This document shows, piece after piece, positions 35,710 to 44,182 of a DNA stretch of 64,000 nucleotides. The stretch is from an uncultured Gammaproteobacteria bacterium. GTDB taxonomy: Bacteria; Pseudomonadota; Gammaproteobacteria; Eutrophobiales; Eutrophobiaceae. The number at the start of each line of letters is the position of its first letter. Within the stretch, counting starts at the first letter, position 1. Location: assembly GCA_943788815.1 (NCBI GenBank), contig CALSRS010000002.1, forward strand, positions 121,062 to 185,061, in the 5' to 3' direction. The notes below the pieces were generated by a model, which was not told where the DNA came from, made no database searches, and worked only from the letters and a program-made list of their open reading frames with translations. Position numbers and translations under genes: made by a program.

Positions 35710-35785
35710 TGGTGGGCCGTGAAGGGGTCGAACCGACGACCTTGGGATTAAGAGTCCCCTGCTCTACCAACTGAGCTAACGGCCC
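35710..35785 (-). tRNA. tRNA-Lys (CTT), island integration site
   Basis: A 76-nt tRNA on the minus strand. The acceptor GGGCCGT pairs with ACGGCCC and CCA is encoded. The anticodon loop CTCTTAA gives CTT. All arms pair. It is the last tRNA of a Pro-Arg-His-Lys array, and its 3' end is duplicated at 28196-28242, marking an integration event that left this copy functional. Confidence 0.96.
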
Positions 35786-35803
35786 ATATCGTACTAAAAT
35801 ACA

Positions 35804-35880
35804 TGGGGTGAGTGACGGGGCTTGAACCCGCGGCCTCCGGAGTCACAATCCAGCGCTCTACCAACTGAGCTACACCCACC
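35804..35880 (-). tRNA. tRNA-His (GTG)
   Basis: 77 positions including the extra 5' G expected for tRNA-His. The acceptor (G)GTGGGTG pairs with CACTCAC plus C73 and CCA. The anticodon loop TTGTGAC gives GTG. It lies 18 bp upstream of tRNA-Lys in the same direction. Confidence 0.96.
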
Positions 35881-35910
35881 ATTAATAAAAACTCGTCAAA
35901 AATTTTAAAT

Positions 35911-35987
35911 TGGCGCGCCCGGCAGGATTCGAACCTGCTACCCTCGGCTTAGAAGGCCGATGCTCTATCCAAATGAGCTACGGGCGC
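35911..35987 (-). tRNA. tRNA-Arg (TCT)
   Basis: A 77-nt tRNA on the minus strand. The acceptor GCGCCCG pairs with CGGGCGC and CCA is encoded. The anticodon loop TTCTAAG gives TCT. It is part of the four-tRNA array. Confidence 0.96.
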
Positions 35988-36070
35988 AATTCCAAGCCAC
36001 CTGCAACTAAATATTAATTATTAGCGGTAATAATCGACTATATAGTTTCTTGCTAATTAACTTATGAAAT

Positions 36071-36147
36071 TGGTCGGGGCAGAGAGATTCGAACTCCCGA
36101 CCCTCTGCTCCCAAAGCAGATGCGCTACCAGGCTGCGCTATGCCCCG
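36071..36147 (-). tRNA. tRNA-Pro (TGG)
   Basis: A 77-nt tRNA on the minus strand. The acceptor CGGGGCA pairs with TGCCCCG and CCA is encoded. The anticodon loop TTTGGGA gives TGG. It is the first tRNA of the Pro-Arg-His-Lys array, 83 bp beyond the cysS stop. Confidence 0.96.
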
Positions 36148-36230
36148 AACCGTGGGGATGCGATGATACGCGCGGAAGGTTTGATCGTCAATTTCCCTAT
36201 GTAAATCATACTGCCTATCGACTATTTACC

Positions 36231-37616
36231 TTATATACGACGCCATGTCGTGCCTTCAGGGGAATCTTCAATGAGTATTCCTTCTGATGTCAATTGCTCC
36301 CTAATTTCATCTGCTTTGGCGTAATCTTGGCTTTTCTTTGCTAGTTTTCGTTCTTCGATTAGTAAGTTTATTTCATCATTACCAAGCCCATTTTCAGAGC
36401 TCCCGGCTGTTAACGCAGTCTCAGGATCATCCTGTAGCAAGCCGAGTACACCTCCTAAATACGTGAGCGTGGCAGCTAATTCCAGAGTACGTAGACTACT
36501 TTTATCCTGCTGCTTGTTTATTTCGTGTGAGATTTCATGAAGCAAAGTGATGGCTTCTCGAGTGTTAAAATCATCATCCATCACATGGAAAAAACGTTTC
36601 AGATAATCTTCACAATAGTCTTGTGCTACAGGCTGAATGTTTCGAAGAGAACTGTATAGCCTCATCAAAGCAGTCTTTGCCTCATCTAAACTAGCATCAG
36701 AATAATTTAAAGGGCTTCTATAGTGACTGGATAGGATAAAAAACCGAACTACTTCTGCCTGATACTTCTTTAAAACTTCACGTACTGTAAAAAAGTTTCC
36801 CAAAGATTTAGACATCTTTTCATCATCAACCCTTACAAACCCATTATGCATCCAATAATTTACAAAGGGTTTGCCTGTTGCGCCGCACGATTGTGCAATT
36901 TCATTTTCATGATGCGGGAACTGAAGGTCTTGACCACCACCATGGATATCAAATGTTTGCCCAAGGGTATCAGTAGACATAGCTGAACATTCAATATGCC
37001 ACCCAGGCCTACCATTCCCCCATGGTGATTCCCAGCTCGGCTCATCCGGCTTTGCATTTTTCCATAAGGCAAAATCCAGCGGGTCGTCTTTAGCATCTTG
37101 AATTTCTACCCGTTCGCCTGCACGTAAATCGTCAATATTTTTGCCCGACAACTGTCCGTAATCTTTAAACTTACTGACATCGAAAAATACATCTCCATTT
37201 GATGCCGCATATCCGTATTCGTTTTTTTCTAATGCCTCAATCATATGAATGATTTGAGTCATGTATTCTGTTGCCTTAGGTTCCACATCAGGCCGAATAA
37301 TACCCAGCTCTGTTTCATCTTCGATCATTGCTTCTATAAATCTTGATGTTAAATCCTGAATCGATTCTCCATTTTCTTTTGCTCGCGCAATTATTTTGTC
37401 ATCTATATCAGTAATGTTTCTGATATAGGTAACGTCATATCCTCTTACGCGCAAATATCTGGTTACCATATCAAACACTAATAACATCCTGGCATGCCCC
37501 AGGTGACAATAATCGTATACGGTAATTCCGCAGACATAGATTTTCACTTTACCCGGTTCTATGGGAATGAATTCCTGCTTTGATCTGGTCAATGTATTGT
37601 ATATGTTCAAACTCAC
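36231..37616 (-). CDS. cysS: Cysteinyl-tRNA synthetase
   Basis: A 461-aa class I synthetase that charges tRNA-Cys. The HIGH motif is HLGH at residues 38-41. The zinc site uses Cys29 and later Cys/His (HIECSAM, HHENE region). KMSKS is complete near residue 270 ([13 protein letters not shown]). The length equals the E. coli enzyme. It is divergent from ppiB across about 98 bp, the same gene association as in E. coli. The tRNA array downstream could be on the same transcript. Confidence 0.98.
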   Translation of the reverse strand: MSLNIYNTLTRSKQEFIPIEPGKVKIYVCGITVYDYCHLGHARMLLVFDMVTRYLRVRGYDVTYIRNITDIDDKIIARAKENGESIQDLTSRFIEAMIEDETELGIIRPDVEPKATEYMTQIIHMIEALEKNEYGYAASNGDVFFDVSKFKDYGQLSGKNIDDLRAGERVEIQDAKDDPLDFALWKNAKPDEPSWESPWGNGRPGWHIECSAMSTDTLGQTFDIHGGGQDLQFPHHENEIAQSCGATGKPFVNYWMHNGFVRVDDEKMSKSLGNFFTVREVLKKYQAEVVRFFILSSHYRSPLNYSDASLDEAKTALMRLYSSLRNIQPVAQDYCEDYLKRFFHVMDDDFNTREAITLLHEISHEINKQQDKSSLRTLELAATLTYLGGVLGLLQDDPETALTAGSSENGLGNDEINLLIEERKLAKKSQDYAKADEIREQLTSEGILIEDSPEGTTWRRI

Positions 37617-37714
37617 GATAAATTCCTGTACAACGAAACGCGCATGTTAGCAAAAGAAACACGGTCATGAAAAAATTGTTATTATATGCTGTAAATTAAA
37701 CATGGAGAGGATGC

Positions 37715-38215
37715 ATGAAAGTAGAGATAAGCACCACTATGGGCAATATTCATCTTGAACTTGACCAGGAAAAAGCCCCAAAAACAATTGAAAACTTCAA
37801 AGCCTATATCGATTCAAGACACTATGAAGGCACAATTTTTCACCGAGTTATTGAGGATTTCATGATACAAGGTGGTGGGCTGGATGCTGATATGAACACC
37901 AAAACAACAATGGATTCAATTGAAAATGAGGCAGATAACGGTCTTAGTAACCTGGAAGGAACCGTTGCAATGGCAAGGACAGTAGAACCGCATTCAGCGT
38001 CTTCTCAGTTTTTTATTAACACCACCGACAATGCATTTCTGGATCACCGAAGTAAAACAGAAGATGGCTGGGGTTATTGTGTGTTCGGGAAAGTAGTCGA
38101 CGGCATGGATATTGTTGAAAAAATTGAAGAGACATCAACAACAAGTCGCTCAGGATATCAGGATGTCCCCGAAGAAGTGATTTTAATAGAAAAAATTAAA
38201 ATTCTAAGTGAATAA
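37715..38215 (+). CDS. ppiB: Cytoplasmic peptidyl-prolyl isomerase B (cyclophilin)
   Basis: A 166-residue cyclophilin without a signal peptide, matching cytoplasmic PpiB (164 aa). The catalytic segment FHRVIEDFMIQGGG contains the Arg, Phe, Met and Gln of the active site. SASSQFFIN and the later WGYCVFGKV complete the fold. A GGAG lies 8 bp before the ATG. It is followed 69 bp later by lpxH in the same direction. Confidence 0.96.
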   Translation: MKVEISTTMGNIHLELDQEKAPKTIENFKAYIDSRHYEGTIFHRVIEDFMIQGGGLDADMNTKTTMDSIENEADNGLSNLEGTVAMARTVEPHSASSQFFINTTDNAFLDHRSKTEDGWGYCVFGKVVDGMDIVEKIEETSTTSRSGYQDVPEEVILIEKIKILSE

Positions 38216-38284
38216 ATTAGAGCATCGCGTTGGTTCAAATATTAATCCCTCAATCGTCAATTAAATACATATAGTCGACCGACT

Positions 38285-39028
38285 ATGTCTGCCCTGTTTA
38301 TCTCTGATCTTCACCTAAGTGCGAATCAACCAGATAAAGTAGATGCATTTAAAAAATTATTAAATGGCCCTGCTAAAAATTTCGACGAACTTTATCTGCT
38401 TGGCGATCTGTTTGAGGAATTTTGGGTGGGCAACGATGATACAACTCCACCTAACCCTGAGATCCTTCAATCCTTAGCCTCTTTAGCCATCACACAAGTA
38501 AAGGTGTTTATTGTAAGGGGAAACCGAGAACTGCTACTTGATGAAAGTTTTAATGTACTCACCGGCGTTACAGTATTGCCAGATATGTCTGTAATAACTA
38601 TTAACGGTGAAAAAGCCCTGATAATGCATGGCGATCAATTGTGTACTCTGGACTGGAAATATCAATTGTTCAGAAAAATCATGATAAATAAATTTCTTCA
38701 AGCCTTAATAAAGGTCCTGCCTTATGATGTCAGAATTCAATTAGCACACGGACTTCGACCGGGAATGACTCGTCATAAAAATTTAAAAACAGATGAAATC
38801 ATGGACGTTGCACCTGAAACTGTAGAACAGATGATGAAAAAATTTAATGTTTCATTACTGATTCATGGCCATACACACAAACCAGGCGTTCATGATCTCA
38901 ATATTGATAATAAATTCACAAAGAGAATTGTCCTGGGTGATTGGTACAGAAAAGGAGAGATACTAATTAGTCGTGAAGATAAACTGGAACTTAAGGGTAT
39001 AAATGAATTTCTACATGATGCTTGTTAG
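38285..39028 (+). CDS. lpxH: UDP-2,3-diacylglucosamine diphosphatase LpxH
   Basis: LpxH hydrolyses UDP-2,3-diacylglucosamine to lipid X in lipid A synthesis, as a peripheral membrane enzyme. The 247-aa protein has the dimetal phosphoesterase motifs in order: SDLHLS (8-12), GDLFEEF, GNRE (Asn/Arg), a metal-site His in IMHGD, and HGHTHKPG near residue 198. The gene confirms a lipid-A-making Gram-negative host. The ppiB-lpxH neighbourhood matches E. coli. Confidence 0.95.
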   Translation: MSALFISDLHLSANQPDKVDAFKKLLNGPAKNFDELYLLGDLFEEFWVGNDDTTPPNPEILQSLASLAITQVKVFIVRGNRELLLDESFNVLTGVTVLPDMSVITINGEKALIMHGDQLCTLDWKYQLFRKIMINKFLQALIKVLPYDVRIQLAHGLRPGMTRHKNLKTDEIMDVAPETVEQMMKKFNVSLLIHGHTHKPGVHDLNIDNKFTKRIVLGDWYRKGEILISREDKLELKGINEFLHDAC

Positions 39029-39041
39029 TTCTAAAAAACTA

Positions 39042-39908
39042 TCAGGATAAAAATCCACCCAGCGTCAATAGTCCCAACATTGTCAACCAGACAATCAGGC
39101 TTCGATTAATCAATGCCTGGGCTTCTTTAATACATTGAATGTAATTTGATTTTGCCTCTTCTGAATCAGATGTTGGATTTTCCTCAAATTGTAATGCCCC
39201 TAATCCACTCTCCGATATAATTTGATGACTAACTTCACGAGTTTCGCCTTCAATCTTCCGCCATCTCTCAAGGGTATCTACCAAACTTCCACCTATGGCA
39301 AACCCAATTGCCAACAATCGCGATGATGGCCAGATTAATATCTTATACAGTTCTCTCCCAGCTGTTGCATAGCCGCCATGAACACCGTCATACTTATTTT
39401 TTATTAGCAAAGATAAGCTAAATAGCAAGGCTCCGGACATTCCCAGGATAATAAACCAGAATAAAACTCCGAAGATATAATCATGAGCCCTGATCAGAAT
39501 CGCAGAAATGGTTTGTGTCTCGTTATACTGATTTTCCTCTGATTTTAAATTAAGACTGGACTCAATAACGGCGATGTCCTCTTCAAGATTACCTTCCAGG
39601 GCCTGTGTATAGTTTGTTAATACAATATTGATATCAGGACCCAGACAATAAACAAATACCAGAATTGCCAAGACGAATGATAAGCCAATAAAAATTTCAC
39701 CCAGGACTAAGTCAACAAGCATTAGTATAATGATGGGGATCGCTATCGAGATGATCACACCCAGGTTGCTATCCCAAAATGTGTGGCGTTGAAATTTTAT
39801 CTCAAGCCAATTAATGTAATTTTCAAACCATTGAAAATTGCGGAACCGATCCATAGGTCCGAGAAAATATTCCAAAGCTAGAGCAAGTAAGATGCTAATC
39901 AGCGTCAT
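39042..39908 (-). CDS. ampE: AmpE-like inner-membrane regulatory protein
   Basis: A 288-aa membrane protein with about four transmembrane segments. The N-terminal LALALEYFLGPMDRFRNFQWFENYINWLE and the loop with HDYIFGVLFWFIILGMSGALLFSL are typical of AmpE/CobD-like proteins. AmpE is linked to beta-lactamase induction and is usually co-encoded with ampD. Here it lies 36 bp downstream of ampD on the same strand, consistent with an ampDE operon. The exact biochemical role is unsettled. Confidence 0.88.
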   Translation of the reverse strand: MTLISILLALALEYFLGPMDRFRNFQWFENYINWLEIKFQRHTFWDSNLGVIISIAIPIIILMLVDLVLGEIFIGLSFVLAILVFVYCLGPDINIVLTNYTQALEGNLEEDIAVIESSLNLKSEENQYNETQTISAILIRAHDYIFGVLFWFIILGMSGALLFSLSLLIKNKYDGVHGGYATAGRELYKILIWPSSRLLAIGFAIGGSLVDTLERWRKIEGETREVSHQIISESGLGALQFEENPTSDSEEAKSNYIQCIKEAQALINRSLIVWLTMLGLLTLGGFLS

Positions 39909-39944
39909 TAATTTAATCCTGATTTCATGTTTTGCAGTATACCT

Positions 39945-40493
39945 TTAATCAAGACATTTATAAAAATAATCCCAGTCAAAACCTGGACCAGGGTCAGTTT
40001 TTCTCCCCGGTGCGATATCGCAGTGTCCCACTATTCGTTCTCGAGTGACCTCAGTCCAGACTGACATAATTACGTTTGTTGCTTCTAATAGGCGGGAATA
40101 CTGGATGAGTTCGTATGGGGCATCGTCTACCCCTTCCAGTTCAATACCGATGGAATAATCGTTACAATTTGGACAATTATCAAACTCAGATGCTCCTGCA
40201 TGCCATGCGCGTTTATCAAAAGGGACATATTGTGTCATTCTTCCCTTACGGTCGATGAGCAGATGTGAAGAAACGCGTAAATCTTTTATCTCCTGAAAAT
40301 AAGCATGTTCCTCGGGATCCAGGCTGTTGGTAAATAGCTGATCAATAAATTCTCCTCCATATTGTCCTGGTGGAAGGCTAATTCCATGGATTACGAGTAG
40401 TCTGATCTCAGTATTTTCAGGGCGATTATCACAATTTGGTGACTTTATGCGCCTGATATTTCTGAGCCATTGATTTTTATCATCCAGTTCTAT
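39945..40493 (-). CDS. ampD: 1,6-anhydro-N-acetylmuramyl-L-alanine amidase AmpD with a non-canonical start
   Basis: AmpD cleaves the peptide from anhydro-muropeptides in the cytoplasm during cell-wall recycling. The full frame encodes about 182 aa, matching E. coli AmpD (183). Zinc ligands are His36 (LVIHG), His157 and Asp167 (GHCDIAPGRKTDPGP), with catalytic Glu118 (IGIELEG). The first in-frame ATG (40238) lies inside the domain and would remove His36. No ATG, GTG or TTG exists between that point and the upstream stop at 40497-40499. ATA at 40491-40493 is best placed, 9 bp after GAGG, and gives (M)ELDDKNQWL; CTG at 40485-40487 is the alternative. A decayed start is also possible. Confidence 0.85.
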   Translation of the reverse strand: MELDDKNQWLRNIRRIKSPNCDNRPENTEIRLLVIHGISLPPGQYGGEFIDQLFTNSLDPEEHAYFQEIKDLRVSSHLLIDRKGRMTQYVPFDKRAWHAGASEFDNCPNCNDYSIGIELEGVDDAPYELIQYSRLLEATNVIMSVWTEVTRERIVGHCDIAPGRKTDPGPGFDWDYFYKCLD

Positions 40494-40603
40494 TTGTTAT
40501 TTCCTCAATGAAAAACGTAAACTGACTATTCTTTTTGTATGTTGGTACTTGAGTATAAATTCAATTATCGAAATCTGTCTATTCCACATATCAAAAAAAC
40601 TAC

Positions 40604-41137
40604 ATGTCTAAACAAGGTAACAATGACAACACAAGCGGTAAAATTGGGACAAGAATGACCCTGTCTGCCTGGATAATAGCCCTAGCAATGCTCACAATTA
40701 TTTTCAGTGGGCATCTTGAAAAGCAAAGAAACCCAAACCAAACAGTCAATAGTTCGATTAATAGTAATGAAACTGAAGTTACACTTAGGCAAAATCGATA
40801 TGGCCATTACATAGCAACTGCAGAATTTAATCATATCCCCGTGGATGTTATTGTTGATACTGGAGCAACAAATGTAAGTGTCCCTTTAACCATTGCTAGA
40901 CAATTGGGACTCAAACAAGGAACTAAAATGGATGTTTCAACAGCGAATGGTACTATCTCAGTATATTCAACAAGAATTGATTCGATTAAACTGGGAGATA
41001 TTATCGTGCATAACGTTCGTGCAGGTATAAATCCACATATGGACGATGACGTTGTGTTACTGGGCATGAGCTTTCTGGATCAACTTGAATTTTCTCATTC
41101 AAACAACGAGCTTGTCCTGAAACAGATTTATAAGTGA
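40604..41137 (+). CDS. Membrane-anchored retropepsin-like aspartic protease (TIGR02281 family)
   Basis: A 177-residue protein with one N-terminal transmembrane helix (about 18-37), a Ser/Asn linker and a clan AA aspartic-protease domain. The catalytic DTGAT is in VIVDTGATNVSVP near residue 86, and the flap and C-terminal LLGMSFLDQLEF are present. Only one catalytic Asp is encoded, so the enzyme must act as a homodimer, as in retropepsins. The active domain probably faces the periplasm. It is divergent from ampD and starts the plus-strand run to nadC. Confidence 0.88.
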   Translation: MSKQGNNDNTSGKIGTRMTLSAWIIALAMLTIIFSGHLEKQRNPNQTVNSSINSNETEVTLRQNRYGHYIATAEFNHIPVDVIVDTGATNVSVPLTIARQLGLKQGTKMDVSTANGTISVYSTRIDSIKLGDIIVHNVRAGINPHMDDDVVLLGMSFLDQLEFSHSNNELVLKQIYK

Positions 41138-41150
41138 GTCAGTCATAAAC

Positions 41151-42518
41151 ATGGAAATATTTAAAAACTTTATTGAATTGTTGAACAGTATCTTGTGGGG
41201 AGACAAACTTGGCTTCCCCTTACTGATTCCCTTGCTAGGACTGGTGGGCATTTATCTTACCGTGGGATTACGTTTTCTCACCTGGCATAAATTAGTCTAC
41301 GCAGCTGGCCTATTATGGAAAGGTCGCCATCCTCAACAGGGAGCATCTGGAGACATTTCCCCCTTCCAGGCACTCATGACGGCATTATCTGCAACAATTG
41401 GGACCGGAAATATTGCCGGGGTTGCAACTGCCATCTATTTCGGTGGACCAGGTGCTATTTTCTGGATGTGGGTCATTGCCCTGTTTGGTATGGCGACAAA
41501 ATATGCCGAAGCCGTCCTCGCGGTGAAGTATCGAGAAGTAGATGAAATTGGCAACTACGTGGGCGGTCCCATGTACTACATCAAAAATGGCCTAAAGGAA
41601 AAATGGCATTGGTTGGGGGGAGCATTTGCATTTTTTGGAATGATTGCCGGTTTTGGTCTAGGAAATATGGTCCAATCCAACAGCGTCGCTGATGAGATTC
41701 ATAATACGTTCAACATCAGTCCCTGGATAAGTGGCTTGATATTAGCCGCACTCGTTGCCAGTGTCATTCTTGGCGGTATTAAACGTATTGCAGAAGTTGC
41801 GGGAAAAGTTGTACCTGTGATGGCAAGTGCTTATTTTATCGCGGCATTAAGCATAATATTACTGCATTTTAATGAAATCCCAGACGCCCTTGCCTTGATA
41901 GTCAATAGCGCATTTAGTAACACGGCTGCAAGTGGTGGATTTGCTGGCGCAACTATCATGATGGCCATCAGGTGGGGAGTCGCCAGAGGAATATTTTCCA
42001 ATGAATCAGGATTAGGCAGTGCACCTATCGCTCATGCCGCAGCCAGGACTAATGACCCTGTCCGTCAAGGCTTAATTGCGATGATGGGCACATTTATTGA
42101 TACCATCATTATCTGCTCCATGACCGCACTGGTCATCATTCTTACCGGGGTATGGGACAGCGGTGTGACCGGGGCGCCACTATCGTCTCTTGCCTTTGAT
42201 ACAGGTTTACCCGGCGCCGGAAAATATATCGTTTCCTTTGGTATTCTTGTGTTTGCATTTACTACTATGCTGGGCTGGAGTTATTACGGTGAACGATGCG
42301 GCGAATACCTTTTTGGTGTCAGGATAATCATACCCTTTCGGATTGCATGGGTAACTGCGGTATTTGTTGGATCTATTTTTGATCTGGAATTTGTCTGGTT
42401 GCTGGCTGACGCACTTAATGGCTTGATGGCTATTCCTAATCTGATTGCATTATTACTATTGAGTCCTGTAATTTTTCAGGTAACCCGCGAGTATTTTAAT
42501 AAACCCTCTGGAAATTAA
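41151..42518 (+). CDS. Alanine/glycine:cation symporter (AGCS family)
   Basis: A 455-residue inner-membrane transporter with about 11 hydrophobic segments. AGCS hallmarks are seen: SPFQALMTALSATIGTGNIAGVATAI in TM3, FGMATKYAEAVLAVKYRE, and VARGIFSNESGLGSAPIAHAAA. It imports alanine or glycine with Na+ (or H+). The gene starts 13 bp after the aspartic protease stop and is followed by nadC after 24 bp, so these three are probably co-transcribed. No glycine riboswitch is visible in the short spacer. Confidence 0.93.
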   Translation: MEIFKNFIELLNSILWGDKLGFPLLIPLLGLVGIYLTVGLRFLTWHKLVYAAGLLWKGRHPQQGASGDISPFQALMTALSATIGTGNIAGVATAIYFGGPGAIFWMWVIALFGMATKYAEAVLAVKYREVDEIGNYVGGPMYYIKNGLKEKWHWLGGAFAFFGMIAGFGLGNMVQSNSVADEIHNTFNISPWISGLILAALVASVILGGIKRIAEVAGKVVPVMASAYFIAALSIILLHFNEIPDALALIVNSAFSNTAASGGFAGATIMMAIRWGVARGIFSNESGLGSAPIAHAAARTNDPVRQGLIAMMGTFIDTIIICSMTALVIILTGVWDSGVTGAPLSSLAFDTGLPGAGKYIVSFGILVFAFTTMLGWSYYGERCGEYLFGVRIIIPFRIAWVTAVFVGSIFDLEFVWLLADALNGLMAIPNLIALLLLSPVIFQVTREYFNKPSGN

Positions 42519-42542
42519 TTATAAATCCCCTGTGATCTTTTT

Positions 42543-43382
42543 ATGAGCTTAGCAAAGATACCTGACAACCTGGAATTAACAGTACAACAAGCCCTTGAAG
42601 AAGATATTGGGACAGGTGATTTAACATCCCAACTACTCCCTCAAGATAAAATATCATCAGCAAAAGTGATATGCCGCGAAAATGCCATCATGTGTGGTAT
42701 TCCCTGGTTTAATGAGGTCTACCGCCAACTGGATTCAGGCTTTCATATCAGTTGGCATGTAAATGATGGTGATATGCTCAAAAAAGATACCGTCATTTGT
42801 GAACTCAATGGCTTAGCTCGAACCATGGTGACCGGCGAGCGTGCAGCACTCAATTTCATTCAATTGCTATCATCAACAGCAACCATAACTAACGAGTATA
42901 TGCAGTTAATTAAAGGGACCAATACCCAACTACTTGATACTCGAAAAACCATACCTGGCCTACGAACGGCTCAAAAGTATGCAGTTGTATGTGGGGGCGG
43001 GAAAAATCATCGGATGGGCTTATATGATGCCATTTTAATAAAGGAAAATCATATTAGTGCTAGCGGCAGCATTGCTGATGCATATGGGAGTGCATTGCAA
43101 ATTCATGACAATGTGGAAATTGAAGTGGAAACCCTCGATGAGTTACAACAAGCCCTTGATGCGGGCGCCAAACAAATATTACTGGATAATTTTGATCTGG
43201 AGATGATGCGCCAGGCGGTAAAACTAAGCGCTGGTAAATCTAAACTTGAAGTCTCTGGTAGCGTAACACGAGAGACCATAAAATCATTCGCAGATACAGG
43301 AGTCGATTATATTTCTGTGGGCGCATTAACAAAGAATGTTAGGGCGATAGACTTTTCAATGCGCATCGAATCGTCATCATAA
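42543..43382 (+). CDS. nadC: Quinolinate phosphoribosyltransferase (nicotinate-nucleotide pyrophosphorylase)
   Basis: NadC makes nicotinate mononucleotide from quinolinate and PRPP in de novo NAD synthesis. The 279-aa protein carries the signatures ALEEDIGTGDLTS, GERAALNFIQLLS, DTRKTIPGLRTAQKYAVVCGGGKNHR (PRPP and quinolinate site) and EVSGSV...VDYISVGALT. Complete and normal length. nadC next to ampD/ampE is a conserved gammaproteobacterial neighbourhood; here the protease and AGCS genes intervene. Confidence 0.97.
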   Translation: MSLAKIPDNLELTVQQALEEDIGTGDLTSQLLPQDKISSAKVICRENAIMCGIPWFNEVYRQLDSGFHISWHVNDGDMLKKDTVICELNGLARTMVTGERAALNFIQLLSSTATITNEYMQLIKGTNTQLLDTRKTIPGLRTAQKYAVVCGGGKNHRMGLYDAILIKENHISASGSIADAYGSALQIHDNVEIEVETLDELQQALDAGAKQILLDNFDLEMMRQAVKLSAGKSKLEVSGSVTRETIKSFADTGVDYISVGALTKNVRAIDFSMRIESSS

Positions 43383-43392
43383 AAAACCCAAG

Positions 43393-44025
43393 CTATTTTC
43401 TCTCTACTTTTTGTTTCACCAGGGCATAGACCTGTTCTGTTAATGGTGCACTGGCATTTAGAATACCCTCAAGGCGCTTTCTACTATCTTCTGCAAAATC
43501 ATCATCTTTGATATTAGCAATATTGATGTACACATTTAATGCGGCACTGCCTAAAGCCGCTTCGGCTGCAAGCACAGCAACACCTGCATCACTGATGACA
43601 TTAGCATTTCCTTTTTCTGCCACCAACCTGGACAATTCAATAACATCAAGACAAAGTACAGCACATCCCAATGGCACCTCTGTCGCTTTTTTCAAGGCTT
43701 CCTGGATGGCACTGGAGCGCAATTCTTTTTCTTCATCTGTATCACGCGACATACCGTAAGCAGCCATCACTCCGTTAAACACATCTACATCATCTTGAAT
43801 CATGTCGACAAACAAGGCCCTGTATTTTTCCGAACGTGCCAGTATGGATTGCATTTCATCATTTACTGATTCATAACCTTTTTTCCCAGCGGTAAAATTT
43901 GCTACCATACTCACCAGCGCAGCGCCCATCGCCCCAATTACAGCAGCGGCACTTCCGCCACCAGGTGTGGATGATTTTCCTGCAAGATCCTCTAGAAACT
44001 GCTCTATACTGCTGTCTTTAATCAT
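43393..44025 (-). CDS. Cyclodeaminase/cyclohydrolase family protein (FchA-like)
   Basis: A 210-residue all-helical protein of the FTCD-C / FchA family. The N-terminal SSTPGGGSAAAVIGAMGAALVSMVA is the family's folate-binding signature. FchA in methylotrophs converts methenyl-tetrahydrofolate to 10-formyl-tetrahydrofolate; relatives are formimino-THF cyclodeaminases. The divergent neighbour encodes an MtdA-like dehydrogenase that makes methenyl-THF, strongly suggesting the cyclohydrolase role. It is convergent with nadC. No folD is in this window. Confidence 0.85.
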   Translation of the reverse strand: MIKDSSIEQFLEDLAGKSSTPGGGSAAAVIGAMGAALVSMVANFTAGKKGYESVNDEMQSILARSEKYRALFVDMIQDDVDVFNGVMAAYGMSRDTDEEKELRSSAIQEALKKATEVPLGCAVLCLDVIELSRLVAEKGNANVISDAGVAVLAAEAALGSAALNVYINIANIKDDDFAEDSRKRLEGILNASAPLTEQVYALVKQKVERK

Positions 44026-44182
44026 TTATAAGTCCCGTTAATTTTTCTTAATCGTTAGATGATACCGGTAGATAACTTAAATCACTAACCAACACACCAA
44101 AATAATAAAAAATTTATTATAGGTTTAACCAGTATCGATTTGTTTAACGTATAATAGTGGAAACAACAAAAATAGTACTGCC

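Larger units (their letters stand above)
28196..35785. mobile_element. Genomic island in the 3' end of tRNA-Lys(CTT), integrase lost
   Basis: The intact tRNA-Lys at 35710-35785 reads leftward and its 3' end borders this segment; the displaced 47-bp copy of that 3' end lies at 28196-28242. The about 7.5 kb between them carries accessory cargo: DUF427, DUF3429, three tiny membrane proteins, IS3-family copies, a glycosyltransferase and a DUF2389 gene. Long gene-poor AT-rich stretches flank the cargo. Both ends also carry a divergent inverted repeat of about 110 bp. I find no integrase or excisionase reading frame, so it is probably an immobile remnant. Boundaries rest on the direct repeat; the integration event is inference. 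Confidence 0.72.

Noticed and set aside
41138-41150. Glycine riboswitch upstream of the alanine/glycine symporter
   Set aside because: Only 13 bp separate it from the preceding gene, too short for an aptamer.
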